Source: Heterodera schachtii (taxonomy: Eukaryota > Nematoda > Chromadorea > Rhabditida > Heteroderidae). Taken from it: a stretch of 64,000 nt of DNA. Below are positions 51,292 to 63,081 of the stretch, piece after piece. The notes below the pieces were generated by a model. It was not told the DNA's origin, searched no databases, and worked only from the letters and a program-made list of their open reading frames with translations. The number at the start of each line of letters is the position of its first letter. Position 1 is the first letter of the stretch. Location: the NCBI GenBank assembly GCA_023374025.1, contig SIJG01000159.1, forward strand, positions 173,131 to 237,130, in the 5' to 3' direction. Position numbers and translations under genes: made by a program.

Positions 51292-51724
51292 AAATATGAA
51301 AATAAAATTTTTTAAATGCTTAATTTTTGGAAAAAATTCTTCGTAAAGGGTGAAAAAGGCACAAAATGCCATAAAATGTCCTAAGTAGGCTTCGAAATTG
51401 CTGTACCAATTTGCTGTTGCGCCAAGGTTTCTTGGTTTTGTGTCGAATAAAAACGCACCTGGCGAAAACCGCAACCGTATTGGTATCTAAGGTTTTTTTT
51501 TGTCGAATTTCACGATTAACCGCGCCTGGCGGATTAATCGGACTGACGAAGTTGGCTTCTGTTGAAATAAGGCGGCTTCCTGCCGACCTTTTACAGACAA
51601 ATTAATAAATTGCACTCAGCAATTTATTCAAATCAAATCAGGCGCTGAGCTCAAATTGTAGGGCGTCGCCAATTTGTTCGGTCCCCGAAATGTCGAAGTG
51701 ACGAACAAATAATTTATTGCGTGA
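51292..51724. other. Possible LTR or flank of the retrotransposon
   Basis: Mixed-composition DNA, less AT-rich than the neighbours. On the minus strand it has GAATAAATTG and CAACAGAAGCC, and it lies downstream of gag in the element's orientation. No second copy exists in the window to prove an LTR. Confidence 0.25.
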
Positions 51725-52260
51725 TTGGATTAATTGACGCAAACCAAAGGAAGGATGGCGAAAAAGTGGTGAAAAAAGGGGAAGAGAAGAAGCGGACAAA
51801 ATTGGAATTGAAAATTGAAGTGAAGTATGTATAAGAGGTGAGAAAAAGGATAATATGAAGGGAAGTGGGAGGGTACAGTAAGAATGGATATAGTAGTGAG
51901 GGGCGGGCGATGCGAGGCGGAGAAGACACAAAAATTCAAAAGAGACAAAAGAAAAAGAGAGCACGAATTGGGGGAAGGAATTTTGAGCAGAAAAAAATGA
52001 GGTAAGATAGGCACGAACAAAGGCGGGTGAAGAGAAGGGGGAAAAGTGTGAAAAATGCTGAAGGAGAGAGTGCAATTCAAAAAATATAATAGGCGGGTGA
52101 CAAAAACAAAATGTTGGCCAACTCGGGGAGAAGGGCTCAAAGTCCAATTGTGAAGAGCGAAAGAAAAGAGGGGAGAAATAGGAGGGGGGAGAGGACAACG
52201 AAAATAAGTAAAAAAATGGGGATCAATGAAAGGGCAAAAAAGAGGGGCGAATAAATTGTG
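51725..52260. repeat. Long purine-rich tract (plus strand)
   Basis: More than 500 bases strongly biased to G and A on the plus strand (for example GGGGAAGAGAAGAAGCGGA), with few interruptions. Both pyrimidine-strand frames stay open for this reason. It lies at the gag-distal end of the retrotransposon. Confidence 0.85.
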
Positions 52261-52309
52261 CTTCCGAGCATCCCCTCGTCGCTTTCGCGCCATTGCCGCC
52301 CCACGCGCC

Positions 52310-54623
52310 TCAATTCTTCGGGAGTTGGTTTAGCACTTCGGCCGGCGGTGGCAGCATGAACAACGCATTCGAGAGGTGCAGCAACTTTCCCTGCACAGAT
52401 TGAAGCTGGGCTCGGACCTCATCCAGCCAGTTGCACATTGCGGGCTTCGGACCGGCTCGAGTGGCGATGTCCATTTGCGCATTGGCCAGCAGGGCCGCCG
52501 TGTTGTGCGCCCGATAGCGCAACGTCCAAAGCGATTGATGCAGATCGGCGGGTAGTGACGAATGGAGATGAGAGGGATAAGGGGGGACGTTGGGGTGTAC
52601 AGTGCCGACACGGTTGAAGGGGCGGGGGGCTGGGCTGGCAGGGGGAGGGGTTGCCGGGAGAGGGTGACTGGAAGATGACAGACGAGATTCTCGGGCGGGG
52701 TTTGGGCGAGGCGGGGGAAGAGCAGAGTGAGGACGAGCGGACGACGATGACGAAGCGGACGAGGGGCGGGGGGATTTGGGGGGAAGGGGACGACGAGGAG
52801 GAAAGTAGCTGCAATTGAAAAGGCCGGCTTTTGACGGGGGAGACTTTACGGGGGAGGCGGAGCGGGGAACGGGAGAACGAGAACGACGAGACAACAGAGG
52901 ACGATGGGCAATGGGGGACCAGGGACGATGTTCGACCGACAGACGGATTGGCGGGTTCGACGAAGAGGACGTGCCGACGTCGGGAGCCGACGAGCAGACC
53001 ATCGCCGACAATTTGGGGATAGGATAAGTGGGGAGCGGATAATAGGAACCGACGGGGGGCCGATCGGCCCGAAAGAGATCGGGAAAAGGCAGGGATGGGG
53101 GACGGAAATGACAGAAAAAATTGATTGGACATTGCGCTCAAAGCGGCGATGAAGCGGGGTTTGTCGACTTTCCTCCTCCTCAGAGGAGGAGTAATTTGAT
53201 GGACCGCGGCTGCGCGGAGCGCGGAAAAGACGCCGGCGTTGAGTGACGGAGGTGTATCGCTGACAAGCACTCGGATGGTGTCCCTCCTGCTCACAGAGTG
53301 AGCAACTAATGCCGCTGGCAGGGACGGGCTGGGCTAGAGCAGGAAAAGCCCGGGTGTTCTCCAAATAACGTCGCTCTGGCGCTGGCGGTGGTGGTGGGCG
53401 GGAACGGCCGACAGGACGGTTGGGTGCGGGAGCTCTTTCGGGAGGTCTTTAGCGGGGTTGAATGTCCATGTCCTGGAAGGTGCGCACGCACAAAGGTGGG
53501 AATTTGCTTTTGATGAGATTTGTGACGAGTGAACTATTGGCGATTGGCGAAAGTTCCCCCTCGGGCTCGAGACTGCAAAGTTGGGTGCAGATCCACTCGA
53601 TCTCCTGCTGAAGTTGGCGCAACTCCTTGAGGTTGTTCCGGGCGGGTTTGAGATGGAGAAGCTGGGCATTGAGTTGGTCTCATCGATTGCCGACGTCGCC
53701 GCAGCGATCTCGGAGAATGCTCACGACTGTGCTGTAATTGGCGTCTGACGGTGGGTAACCCTCAATCATCCGTCGTGGTGGCGATCCCTTCTCGAGGAGG
53801 AGGTGCTTTTGGAAGGCGGGGTATTGGCGTGAGTGGACGGCAAAGTCAAAGGCGGCCCAAAATGTGATCCATTCTTCTGCCGATCCGCTGAACCTCGGGA
53901 TTTCGATTCGGCTGACCCGAAGTGCGTCGTCGTCATTGGTCGACTGTCGGAAGTGGCCATGGTGCGGTTACGATCGATGGGTGGGGCGATTCGATGCTCG
54001 GGGAAACGTGAGATTAAGCGGGAATGCCGGGGTTCGCCGGTTGAATAGGTTTTGATCGGCTTGAGCCGAATTGGAAGGCTGCCGTGCATTCGCTTGCTGT
54101 GCCTGAGCCGGTGGGTCGGTGGATTGCCGTTGGCGATGGGTCCGGTTTTCGTCGTCGGCCCCGTGATCAGACAAGGCGCGACTGCCACTGCGAGAAGAGA
54201 TGGCGTCAGTCGTGTCGAACCGGGCCTCGATGTAGACTTGGAGGCCATCGAGGATGAGCTGGGCTTTAGAGAGAAGAGTGACGATTGGCCATTCTTTGAC
54301 GTTTGGGTCGGCTTGCTCGTCGTCGAGGTCGGGAGCGCAGCCAGGAGGTCCTCCTCCGCCTGTTTCAGAAACGTATCGCCTAGCAGCTGGATGTGGTCAA
54401 AGCATTCTCGTAGCATGCCATTGACGCGGTAGATGCTTCTCTGCAGCAATTGTCGGTCGGTTCGTACGCCCTTGGCAAGTTTGGTCTCCTCGGCGAGCGG
54501 AATTTCCTCTGGCGCCATCCTGGTGAATTCGGTCAGCCGTCCGACTCTTTGTCGGAGACGTTTGACGAGGTCGGAGAGGGTACGAACCTCGGCGGTTAGG
54601 CGCTGACGAATGAGTTCCGACAT
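52310..54623 (-). pseudogene. BEL/Pao-type gag, broken
   Basis: Starts MSELIRQRLTAEVRTLSDL with a coiled-coil N-terminus. A DUF1759-like core (IEIPRFSGSAEEWITFWAAF, about 53895) lies in another frame, so a frameshift lies between. In-frame stops follow near 53680 and 53455. A zinc knuckle CSLCEQEGHHPSAC (C-X2-C-X4-H-X4-C) is at about 53304-53263, followed by a Pro/Ser-rich stretch and a helical C-terminal piece ending at 52310. GC content is far above the surroundings. Gag would package element RNA; this copy cannot make a full product. No protease or reverse transcriptase follows it. Confidence 0.8.
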
Positions 54624-54709
54624 TGTCAAAAATAGGCGATTGACCACTAAATGGGTTGGTGAGGGGTGCCAAGAGCCTAGGATGGGCGGCTGTGAGCAGT
54701 GGCAGGCGA

Positions 54710-55402
54710 TTAGTCGGCGGTTTCCCGGTATGCCTTCCAAAGTGCGGCGAGGCGCTCGGGACCGGAAAGGCAGTCGTCATAGTCGAGGTCAGAGTCGACG
54801 ATGTCCAGGTCGTTGAGGAGTACGGGTTGGATAAGGTCTTTCGGGGTGAGGGGTTTTGCTGAGTCCGGTTGGTCCGACACCCACGTGATCGGGCGGCTGT
54901 TGACGCTGGCCTCGATTTCGGCAAGAAATGCACTTAAATCGTCGTAGTCGAGAATCCGTCGACCAATTGTCCTCTTGATGCACGATTTGACGAGGCCTAT
55001 TAATCGCTTGTAGCAAGCCCCCATCCATGGGCTATAGGCGGGAATGAAGTCCCACTGAATGCCTCGGCGCGCGGCAAAGGTGACGGCATCGGTTTCGGAC
55101 AGAGGGCCGGTCAGAATGTCGAGGGCTTTGCTGGTTTGGACGAATGTAGGGGCATTGTCACTCAGGATTCGCCTTGGTCGGCCACGACGGCTGAAGAATC
55201 GTCGTAGGACATTAATGAAGCTTGGGGCCGACAGATCGGTGGTCGCCTCGAGGTACACAGCGCGGGTGACGAAACAAGTGACAATGACCAAGTACGCCTT
55301 GGTCAGTGATCCGTCGCTTAGTCGAGAAGGGGTGGGCCCGGCGAAATCGAGCCCGACAAATTCGAAAGGATTGGTACAACTGAGTACCGAGGTCGCGGTT
55401 TT
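54710..55402 (-). pseudogene. BEL/Pao-type integrase fragment
   Basis: Contains NPFEFVGLDFAGP (first catalytic Asp), RRILSDNAPTFVQ (second Asp) and PWMGACYKRLIGLVK, where the family normally has E before RLIGLVK; here it is K, so the DDE triad is incomplete. The downstream IEASVNSRPITWV and LTPKDLI are typical of BEL/Pao. The N-terminus is lost at a junction with a CCGGGA hAT fragment at about 55402. It ends only 87 bases upstream of the gag start on the same strand, the reverse of the normal gag-pol order. Confidence 0.85.
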
Positions 55403-55524
55403 GACCGGGACCGGGACTGGTCCCGGTTTTTTCCCGGTTTTCCCAGCCAAAAATTCCCGGCTTTTCAACCCGAAAAGGTCCCGGTCCCGGGTTTGCCCAA
55501 AATTCCCGGTCCCGCTCAACTCTA
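55403..55524. mobile_element. CCGGGA-family hAT terminus fragment
   Basis: Iterated GGGACCGGGA/CCCGGTCCC ends in CCCGCTCAACTCTA, the right terminus of the family found at 8847 and 23633. The other end is missing and fused to integrase sequence, so no TSD can be checked. Confidence 0.75.
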
Positions 55525-55527
55525 GTG

Positions 55528-56080
55528 TAAAGTGCTGTAATTTATTAACTTGAGCATTAAAAAATCTGAAAAAATTCATTTAGGCTTAACTTTTGGTACT
55601 GATCAACAAAGTCATTTGCATCAAATTGATCAGATCACTCCTTCGTAGTGATTAGAAAATCCTAAAATTGCTAGGAAACTGGGAAATTTTCAGAAAAAAA
55701 TTTCTAGGGGGCTGGAAAAGTTTTTTCAAAAATGAAGGAAAAATGACTTAAAATTGGTCATTTTTTGGTTGTTGATATTTAACCATACGCGCCTCAGCGG
55801 AGACGCGGTGTAGAGCCCTCATCCAGAGGCCATTTTGTAGAGAATTTTGTTCTCTTCCAGATGGCCTTAATGGTCTTTCATGAAAAAGTTTTTTTAAGTC
55901 CCCTAGAATTTTTTTTTTTTTTTTTTGAAAATTTCAGATTCCAAGCCATTTTAGGATTTTCAGATCACCATGAAGGAGTGATCTGATCAACTTGATAAAT
56001 TGCCTTTTTTGATCAGTACCAAAAGTTAAGTCTACATGAATTTTTTCAAATTTTTTACTGCTCAACTTAAAAGTCACAGC
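55528..56080. repeat. Long imperfect inverted repeat
   Basis: The left arm (about 55528-55710: TTAACTTTTGGTACTGATCA, TTGATCAGATCACTCCTT) is repeated inverted at about 55890-56080 (AAGGAGTGATCTGATCAA, TGATCAGTACCAAAAGTTAA). The arms are about 180 bp around a 180-bp centre with ACGCGCCTCAGCGGAGACGCG. It looks like a MITE. Ends and TSD are not resolved. Confidence 0.75.
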
Positions 56081-56244
56081 TAGCATTCATGGCTACGGTA
56101 TTCAAGCCATATATGGCTCCCATTTACACTGCCCGTAAAAATGCCATAAATGAAAAATAAAAACCAAAAAATTTAAATATTTTAAATATAGACATTTGAA
56201 AAATATTTATAATATTTGAAGCGAATTAATATAAAAATAAGAGT

Positions 56245-58159
56245 TCAAAATGAATTTGCATTTGGAAAAACAATTATTTGATTGGGTTGTAAACGGATTA
56301 TGTTCGGTCTGACTTTGATTGTACCAATGTTTTGAACAGCTAAAAAATAATGATAATTAATTAATTCTAAAGAATTATATAAAATTCTTAAAATATTTTT
56401 TACCATTCCTTTTAAAGAAATGATTTTTCACTGCACGCAATTCCTTTTTAAACAATTGACGGTATTCAGTGCTTAATGTATTTTAATAAAAACTTTTAAA
56501 TGAAAAAAATAGATTTTTTAAATTAAATTAAATTAGCAAATTAAATATTTTAATAAATTAAATTTGGACCTGTTTAAAAAAAGAACAATAGAATTTGATC
56601 CAGCAACAACATTTAAAAGGATGTAAGCACAAAAAGTAAATTGCCAGGCTCGAATTGGGGACCTTTAGGGGATTCTAATTAAAAACCAAAAAAAAAAATT
56701 CACAAATAAATTTGGCCAAAGGTTTCAATAAGCCGGCCTATGACCAAAGTGCCCAAATAGCCGCCAATGTTTATGGACAAAATTATGACCAAGGAACGTA
56801 ACAGTCGGGTATTTGTTTGTTGGGTTACTGTAATAAAAAATAATAATTAAAATAAATTAAAATTAGCATTTTAAGGCAAAAGCCAATGAATTGACCACTT
56901 TTCTTGAGCCTGACAATCAAAAAAATGGTCACATAACAGCAAATGCAACCAAATGATATACTGTAAACTCCACCGATGAAAAATTGATAAATGTCATCCT
57001 GAAAAGCATCGGCTAATAAACCGGTGCTCGGTCTAAAATAATAACACATTGCCTAATTAAATTTAATAATAATAATTAATTAATATACATATAAATTGAT
57101 TTAAATTAGAATAAATTATTAAAATTGCGCCATACATTCCCGCATCTTCGAATGCCGATGCGAGCACATGATACTGTATAAAAGCACCATAAAATATGCA
57201 AATGAACAGATGGCTAAACAAATATGGTAATTTATACTTTGCACAAATGGATAAATGTCTAAAAATAAATAAATTTAATAAACAAAAAATTTCCTTAAAA
57301 ATAAAACTAAATTATTTAAATTTTCTCACTTAAAAGGCATAAATATAGCAAAAAGTCGGTCAACCGCTGCACAAAACATTGCCATTAAGCCGCAATTTAA
57401 AGCAAAAATCGAAGGCTGAAAATTGAAAATTTAAATTAAAATAAAAAATTGCAAAATTTACCGTCATAATTAAGTCAGCAGTGAGCAAACTGACAAAATT
57501 TATGCCCGAAATGACAACAATCAGGAAAAAAGTGTGCCCAATTTGATGGACCAATTCACAAAGACAAATCAGAGCCATCAGAAAATTGGCGGAACCGCGG
57601 AGAGAACTAAAAATGGGAAATAGAAATTTAAAATTGGGAAATTGAAATTAATTAATTTTAAAATGCCATGGCATTTGCCTAGATTTGGCTGTGACCACTA
57701 AAACTGTGCCGTTTAGCATAATTCCAACAAATGCAACCAAATTCAGCGCAACGGCTGGAATAATTAAATCGGAGGACGGACCGGCGAAACGGAAGGCCAA
57801 ATAAATCTTAATTAGTTTCAATACCTTTTTATTTAAATTAGATAATTGTTGTTGTATTATGAATGACATAAAACTCGTTAATTAAGCATTGAAATCAAGT
57901 ACAGAAAGTCAAAGTTAGCACAAAAATTGAAGAATGAGCTTATGATTTGAGTATTATAAAGAAAATCGGTGAGAAATCATATTTTAAATAAAATATCAAT
58001 TCAATTCAATCTGAATTTTATTGGAAAATTTATCATAAATTTCACATTGCTAATAGGCATAAATTTTCCTAATTTTAAATTATAAATATTTAAAAAAATT
58101 AATTGAAAAAATTAATTTTCTTTTACCTGGTCGTCTGAGCTGGTGTTAATTGAAGCCAT
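56245..58159 (-). CDS. Serpentine (7TM) chemoreceptor gene B, Srsx-like
   Basis: Exons begin 58159-58127 (MASINTSSDDQ), 57806-57679, 57606-57462, 57415-57330 and 57258-57136. Five more run to the stop at 56245; all ten are in phase, 343 residues. TM1 is around IIPAVALNLVAFVGIMLNG, TM2 ANFLMALICLCELVHQIGH, TM3 ends AAVDRLFAIFMPF, TM5 GGVYSISFGCICCYVTIF, TM6 RSLVIILSINIGGYLGTL and TM7 YILLNVVAGSNSIVLFLNR, then STEYRQLFKKEL. Exon 2 ends TCTAG|GC (GC donor). It lies in the same orientation as genes A and D, about 6 kb from A, with the retroelement between. No signal peptide is needed or seen. Confidence 0.85.
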
Positions 58160-59319
58160 TTTTTGTCTATGTTTTGTGAAAATTTCTGAAATTTTCTTTA
58201 GATTTGAAATTGGCTACTAACTAATGATGTGTGTGTGGGTGACACGGTGACATTTATACATAATTTTTTCCATTGTTATTTGGAAATTTGGTACTGAAAT
58301 ATTGCGTGACTTTTCATAATTTGTACGATTTCCAGCTAAATTTCATTTTTGCATTGAAATAAGCAATACAAAATTAAACTTTTGGGAGTCACGATAGACA
58401 TGCGCATGCCGAATAATTATTGTATGATCATTTTTTTTAATACAGTTACCTCCACAAACCGTACTGAAAATGTTTGATAAGGTGCGCTTGGTCACACTTC
58501 ACAAAAAGTGTAATTTAATGGTTTAAAAAGTGCAAATTTTGGCGCTTCCCCAAAAGTACAAAAATCTAAAATCTGTTTTTTCCTATAATTTTATGTTAAT
58601 AATTTGTTGTATTAATAATTTTTTTTTTAAATTATATATATGTTTTAGTTTAATTAAATGGTTGCTTAACTTTCTCGCGTGCTCTTGAGGAGGCTTTAAG
58701 CTTGAATTTTAAAAGATAAATCATACATAGGCTTAAACTAAATCTAAGATTTAGTTCTAGGCATAAGCTTCAGGACTAGGCTCGCTTGGGCCTTGGCCTA
58801 TGTTTAGGCTTTGTTTTCTAGAAATTTATAGGCGCCATTGAAATTTCAAAATATTTAAACAATTCAAAGTAATGTTCATACCTCAAATAATCCATTACCT
58901 GAGCTTACACAAAATCAAACGTACTTTCATGTGGCCGGTCAAATCTGTACCGTCCTTCACAACGAATTATCCAAAACGATCCCATCAAAGTGAGAATGTT
59001 TCATCTGTCTCCGGCGGATCGTAGTGGAACTGTGGGAGCTGACTGTTCATTTGACTGCAAAGGTCCGAAGAACTGGCATTTGGTGCCGTATTTTGAGCCA
59101 TAATTTTTGAAAGCAACCTCAAAACACTGTTTTTGCTGCGCTTCCAAAATAATTTTAAGGTCATGATAGAGAAAATGGATGCGAAGTAACAAAGACGTAA
59201 TATAAAATTAAATGAGTGCCACTTGCAATATTTGGCAATTACAGAACACACACTTAGTTTTACTCAGTCAGGATACTGAGAAACACTCCGGCGGACGATA
59301 GATGGGCAATAAAATTTGT
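58160..59319. other. Intergenic region upstream of receptor gene B
   Basis: AT-rich; one 88-codon minus-strand ORF (58985-59251) has no recognisable motif. The promoter of gene B should lie near 58160-58460. Confidence 0.45.
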
Positions 59320-60460
59320 TATGGCTTAACATTCTTGATATCATTCGATCGCCCTAAGAGTACACTATTAGCTCACCTAATTTCAAAAAATTTGGCCAAG
59401 TTTGAACAAAGTTATGGCCAAAAGTACTCACGGAACCAGGTTTTCAGACATTTTTGGTCGTAACTTTTTTGAAAATTAGCCAAATTTTTTGAAATTTTGC
59501 AGGCTAGTAGAATATACTTAGGACTATCGAGTGATATCAAGATTTCATAATTTTATTGGTTTTAAGAAAGTTTTGGTCAGAATTTTGATGGTAAATTTAT
59601 TTTTATCTCTAATGAAAAAATTGTCTTTATATATTGCTAAGGTTTTTTGTTTTTTTTTGATATCATTCGATAGTTCGAAGTATTTTATAATCCCCTGCAA
59701 AATTTCAAAAAATTTCATTAAGTTTATAAAAAGTTATGCCAAATTTTTTGAAAACCTGGTTCCTTGAGTACTTTTCGCCTTAACTTTGTTCAAACTTGAC
59801 GAAATTTTTTGAAATTTTGCAGGCTAATGATAATTGTTAGGGCTATCGAACGATATCAAGAATTTAAAATTTTAGTTAGGTTTCAACAAAGTTGTGGGTA
59901 GTTTTTTTATTGTAAATTTTCAGTTGATGGTTTTTTATATCACGCCCTTAGTGATGGTTTTTATATAACGAAATAGCACCTTTTGGTCAACATCTCTAAC
60001 TATTGTTTTCATAGAGAAATTTGATCATTTTTTTTGCTAAGAAACAGTGCAAAGTTTCAAAAATTTTCCCGGCGGCGCCTATCGGCATTGCCGGTCCCCT
60101 CCCCTATTCCTGAAACTTTTGAACAAAGCCAATTACCAATATTTTAGAATCTTAACTCCTCTGTCCAATCCATTAAACATTAAAATTTGAGAAAATTTCA
60201 TTGAGTTTCAAAAAAGTTCTGGACAAAAAATTCTTACTTAAAATTTTTTGAATTTTTATGACAATAACTTTTTTTAAGTAAAAAATTTTGTAAAATCTTA
60301 TTCTGATAGACATAATGAATGATACCATGAAATATTAATTTGGTTGAAATTGAGCCAAGTTATGAATTTTTTTTATGTCTTACATTTTTTGTTTTCCGAC
60401 CCCTTGGCGGAATTTAAGAAATGCCAATTGTGGCGGAATTTAATAAACGACCTAGCACCA
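59320..60460. repeat. Inverted repeat block related to the GGTGCT MITE
   Basis: TTGATATCATTCGATNG, AAATTTCAAAAAATTTNGCC and AAAGTTATGGCC recur four times in alternating orientation between 59330 and 59880. TTGATGGTTTTTTATATCAC near 59932 and AACGAAATAGCACC at 59968 resemble the MITE terminus at 25306. A hairpin motif (60069-60095) and a second end-like CCTAGCACC (60445) follow. It is probably a composite of several related insertions. Confidence 0.65.
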
Positions 60461-61678
60461 ATAAATTATGTTTCATTAAAACAAATGTTCATATATCTTC
60501 AAAAATCTTCAAAAAACTAAAAAGGCTCAATGCTTTTGACAATGCCTCAACAGGTAAAAAGTTTGTGAAATTTATTCCAATTTTTGTTTATTTTTTATAG
60601 CATAAAAATACATAAAAAAAAATTTTTCCAATAAATCAATATTTTCTATGTAGAGCATATTACTATATTCAAATAGCATTCAGTATAATGGTGTAAATAT
60701 TCCGTTGTATCAGGATCAAGCAGTACAGTAAGTATACCGGTACCATAAACCATAATCCCGGCCTAAGCCAATTTCGATTAATGCCAACTCGGCTCACTTG
60801 CCAATTTTTTGTGTGACAACTTCTTTTGTTATTTCCATTTATATATTAATAATTTTCTGTTTTATTGAATTAATTTGGGAAAATTCGATTATGCCGTAAG
60901 CACAGGGATGATATGTTGTCTCGAAAAGTGTCATTTGCAAATTATGGGGGGTCCGTGCCGCGTTTTTGCCATTTATGCCGTTTTTTCTCCTGGACATAAT
61001 GCATTTGCCCATGGGAATTTCGTTAAAGGTTTCTGTGCATTGTCGCAATTAATGAAATTTAAAATGCTTATGCCGACTTTGTAATTAATTGATCCCAAAA
61101 CTATGATTAGGTATTTTAGGTTTTGTGCCAAAAATGATTAATTACATAAATAATTAAAATGCGCGCAAATTTTTTACTTTTTAAATTGAAGCATTCCATG
61201 GTAAAATTTAAATATTTTGGAAGAAAAATTTGTAAAAAAAAATATAATTTATTCAAATATTTTATGCTTTAATTTTGTCATTTCCGTTCCCTTATTTTAG
61301 TTAAAAGGGCAAATTGAGCACTTGCAAATTAATTTTTTTTGGCACAATTAAATAATATTTTCGTTAATTTATTTTTCTGTCTAATTTGGCCTTTGGAGAT
61401 TAATTTATTTTTATTTTTTCCATTTATTGCTATTTTGGTCCCAATTTTCCATGAGTTAAAATCAAATTTACCAAAAAAAAAAGTGTGGTACCAACTTTTG
61501 TCCTTACATGGCTAAAATAAATTGCTATAAATGATATTTTAATTAATTATTTTCATTTTTAAATTTATATGCCAATCAACGTTTAAAATTTTTGACTTGG
61601 CCAAATTGAAACATACGCCATTTTCCCATTCCCTACAAAAGAATTGTCCTAATAAGTTCCCTTTTTTAATAACAAATT
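60461..61678. other. Intergenic DNA, no gene seen
   Basis: AT-rich DNA with a slightly richer patch at 60890-61050 open on both strands, but without supportable coding evidence. Confidence 0.5.
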
Positions 61679-61903
61679 TTCACACTTTTCTGTTTTGAGG
61701 CCAAAGTTGATTTTTTTTTTTAAATCAACAGCAAGCTAATAGAATTGCAGATCCATTCGAAGAGATATTAACTCAACTTATGGCATTTATGCCTCCGAAA
61801 TAATTTGGTGTGTAGCTTTAGCAATTCTCCGCGCCCTCTGTTGATTAAAAAAAACTAATAAATAAATAAAATAACTTTGGCCTCAAAACGGAAAAGTACC
61901 CAA
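61679..61903. mobile_element. MITE related to the one at 42494, copy 2
   Basis: Inverted ends ACACTTTTCTGTTTTGAGGC and GCCTCAAAACGGAAAAGTAC enclose TTATGGCATTTATGCCTCCG and TCTGTTGATTAAAAAAA, matching the order of motifs in the 42494-42758 element. Confidence 0.6.
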
Positions 61904-62310
61904 ATTTTCACACTTTTCTGTTTTTCAAACTTCCGTTCGTTCTATGAAGAATATACGAAAAGTGCAATTTATCAAATTAGAATGAAATTGATTGAAATTT
62001 TCAAACTTTGGCATGAAATATTGCGTTGGCATTTTCTCTTCAATTTAATTTCTTTTCATTTTTTCCAATAAAAAAAAAACAATTTTTTCTCAGATATTTG
62101 ATCTCAAATTTTCTCACATAATATAATTTTCAGTTTATCACTTTTTTCCGACTTCCGTTCAATAAGAAAAAAATTTTTTTGTTCAGAAAAATATAATTGC
62201 GATCATATTTTTCTCATAATCAACAAATTTTTAAATTTATTTAAAGGATTAAAATTTCATTAATGAATAAAAGATAAATGTCGTAAAATTGTTTTGTTTT
62301 TACACCAGTA

Positions 62311-62762
62311 ATGGCGTCAATTAATACCAGCTCGAACGACCCAGTAAAACAAAAGGATTTAATTGTTTTATAATGTTTATCTGAAAAATTAAAGCAAGAT
62401 TTATTTAAATAAATAAAAATTTTTCATTTATTTATAGCTTTATTTGGCCTACCGTTTCGCCGGTCCATCCGCCGATTTGGTTTTGCCAGCCGTTGCGCTG
62501 TATTTGGTTGTGATTGTTGGCATTGTGTTGAACGGCACAGTTTTGGTGGTCACTGTCAAATCCAGGCAAATGCCATGGCATTTTAAAACATTTAAATTTA
62601 ATTTCCCATTTTTCAGTTCCCTCCGCGGTTCCGTCAATTTTCAGATGGCACTGATTTGTCTTTTTGAATTGGTCCACCAAATTGGACACATTTTTTTCTG
62701 GTTGTTGTCATTTCGGGCACAAATTTTGTCAGTTTGCTCACTGCTCACTTGATTTTGGCGGT
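62311..62762 (+). pseudogene. Inverted 5' half of an Srsx-like receptor gene (copy C)
   Basis: Three exons match genes A and B: 62311-62343 (MASINTSSNDP), 62438-62565 (LYLAYRFAGPSADLVLPAV and TM1, GC donor kept) and 62617-62762 (SLRGSVNFQMALICLFELV). A one-base deletion near 62696 shifts the frame in TM2, and everything after exon 3 is missing. It is on the opposite strand to A, B and D, facing the tail of D. It is closest to gene A in exon 2. Nonfunctional as a receptor. Confidence 0.85.
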
Positions 62763-63081
62763 AAAAGGTCTGGAATCGACCAACGTGGAGGACGAACTTG
62801 CTCACTGTTAGCGAGTTTTGAACTGCTTGTTGAAGAATTTCTTCGCTTTTGATGGAGGGAGTAAGCCCAGTTGGCTCAGCAATTACTAGTGATAAAGCGG
62901 ACATGGAATATTTTGAAATGGAAGAGAAGCACTCCAATATTTGAGGATTGGATTTATCTCTTTAATTATGCAATTAATTCTACCAATTTATATGAAATAA
63001 AAACACACATAGAAAACATGTAATTAAATCAATGCTATAATGAAAAAAAAGATCAAAATGAATTTGCATGAGGGCAAACAT
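62763..63081. other. Junction between pseudogene C and gene D
   Basis: Unrelated sequence begins right after the exon-3 donor of pseudogene C. A minus-strand frame across 62940-62764 is open (MSALSLVIAEPTGLTPSIK...) but unrecognised and may be transposon-derived. Confidence 0.4.

Noticed and set aside
51638..52293. Two minus-strand ORFs of about 186 codons
   Set aside because: Pyrimidine-rich strand of the purine tract. Open in two frames only because stop codons need purines.
52815..55553. Plus-strand ORFs in the retrotransposon region
   Set aside because: Antisense shadows of gag and integrase in GC-rich DNA.
58985..59251. 88-codon minus-strand ORF
   Set aside because: Protein-like C-terminus but no recognised family, no clear ATG context and an overlapping second frame. 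Left uncalled.
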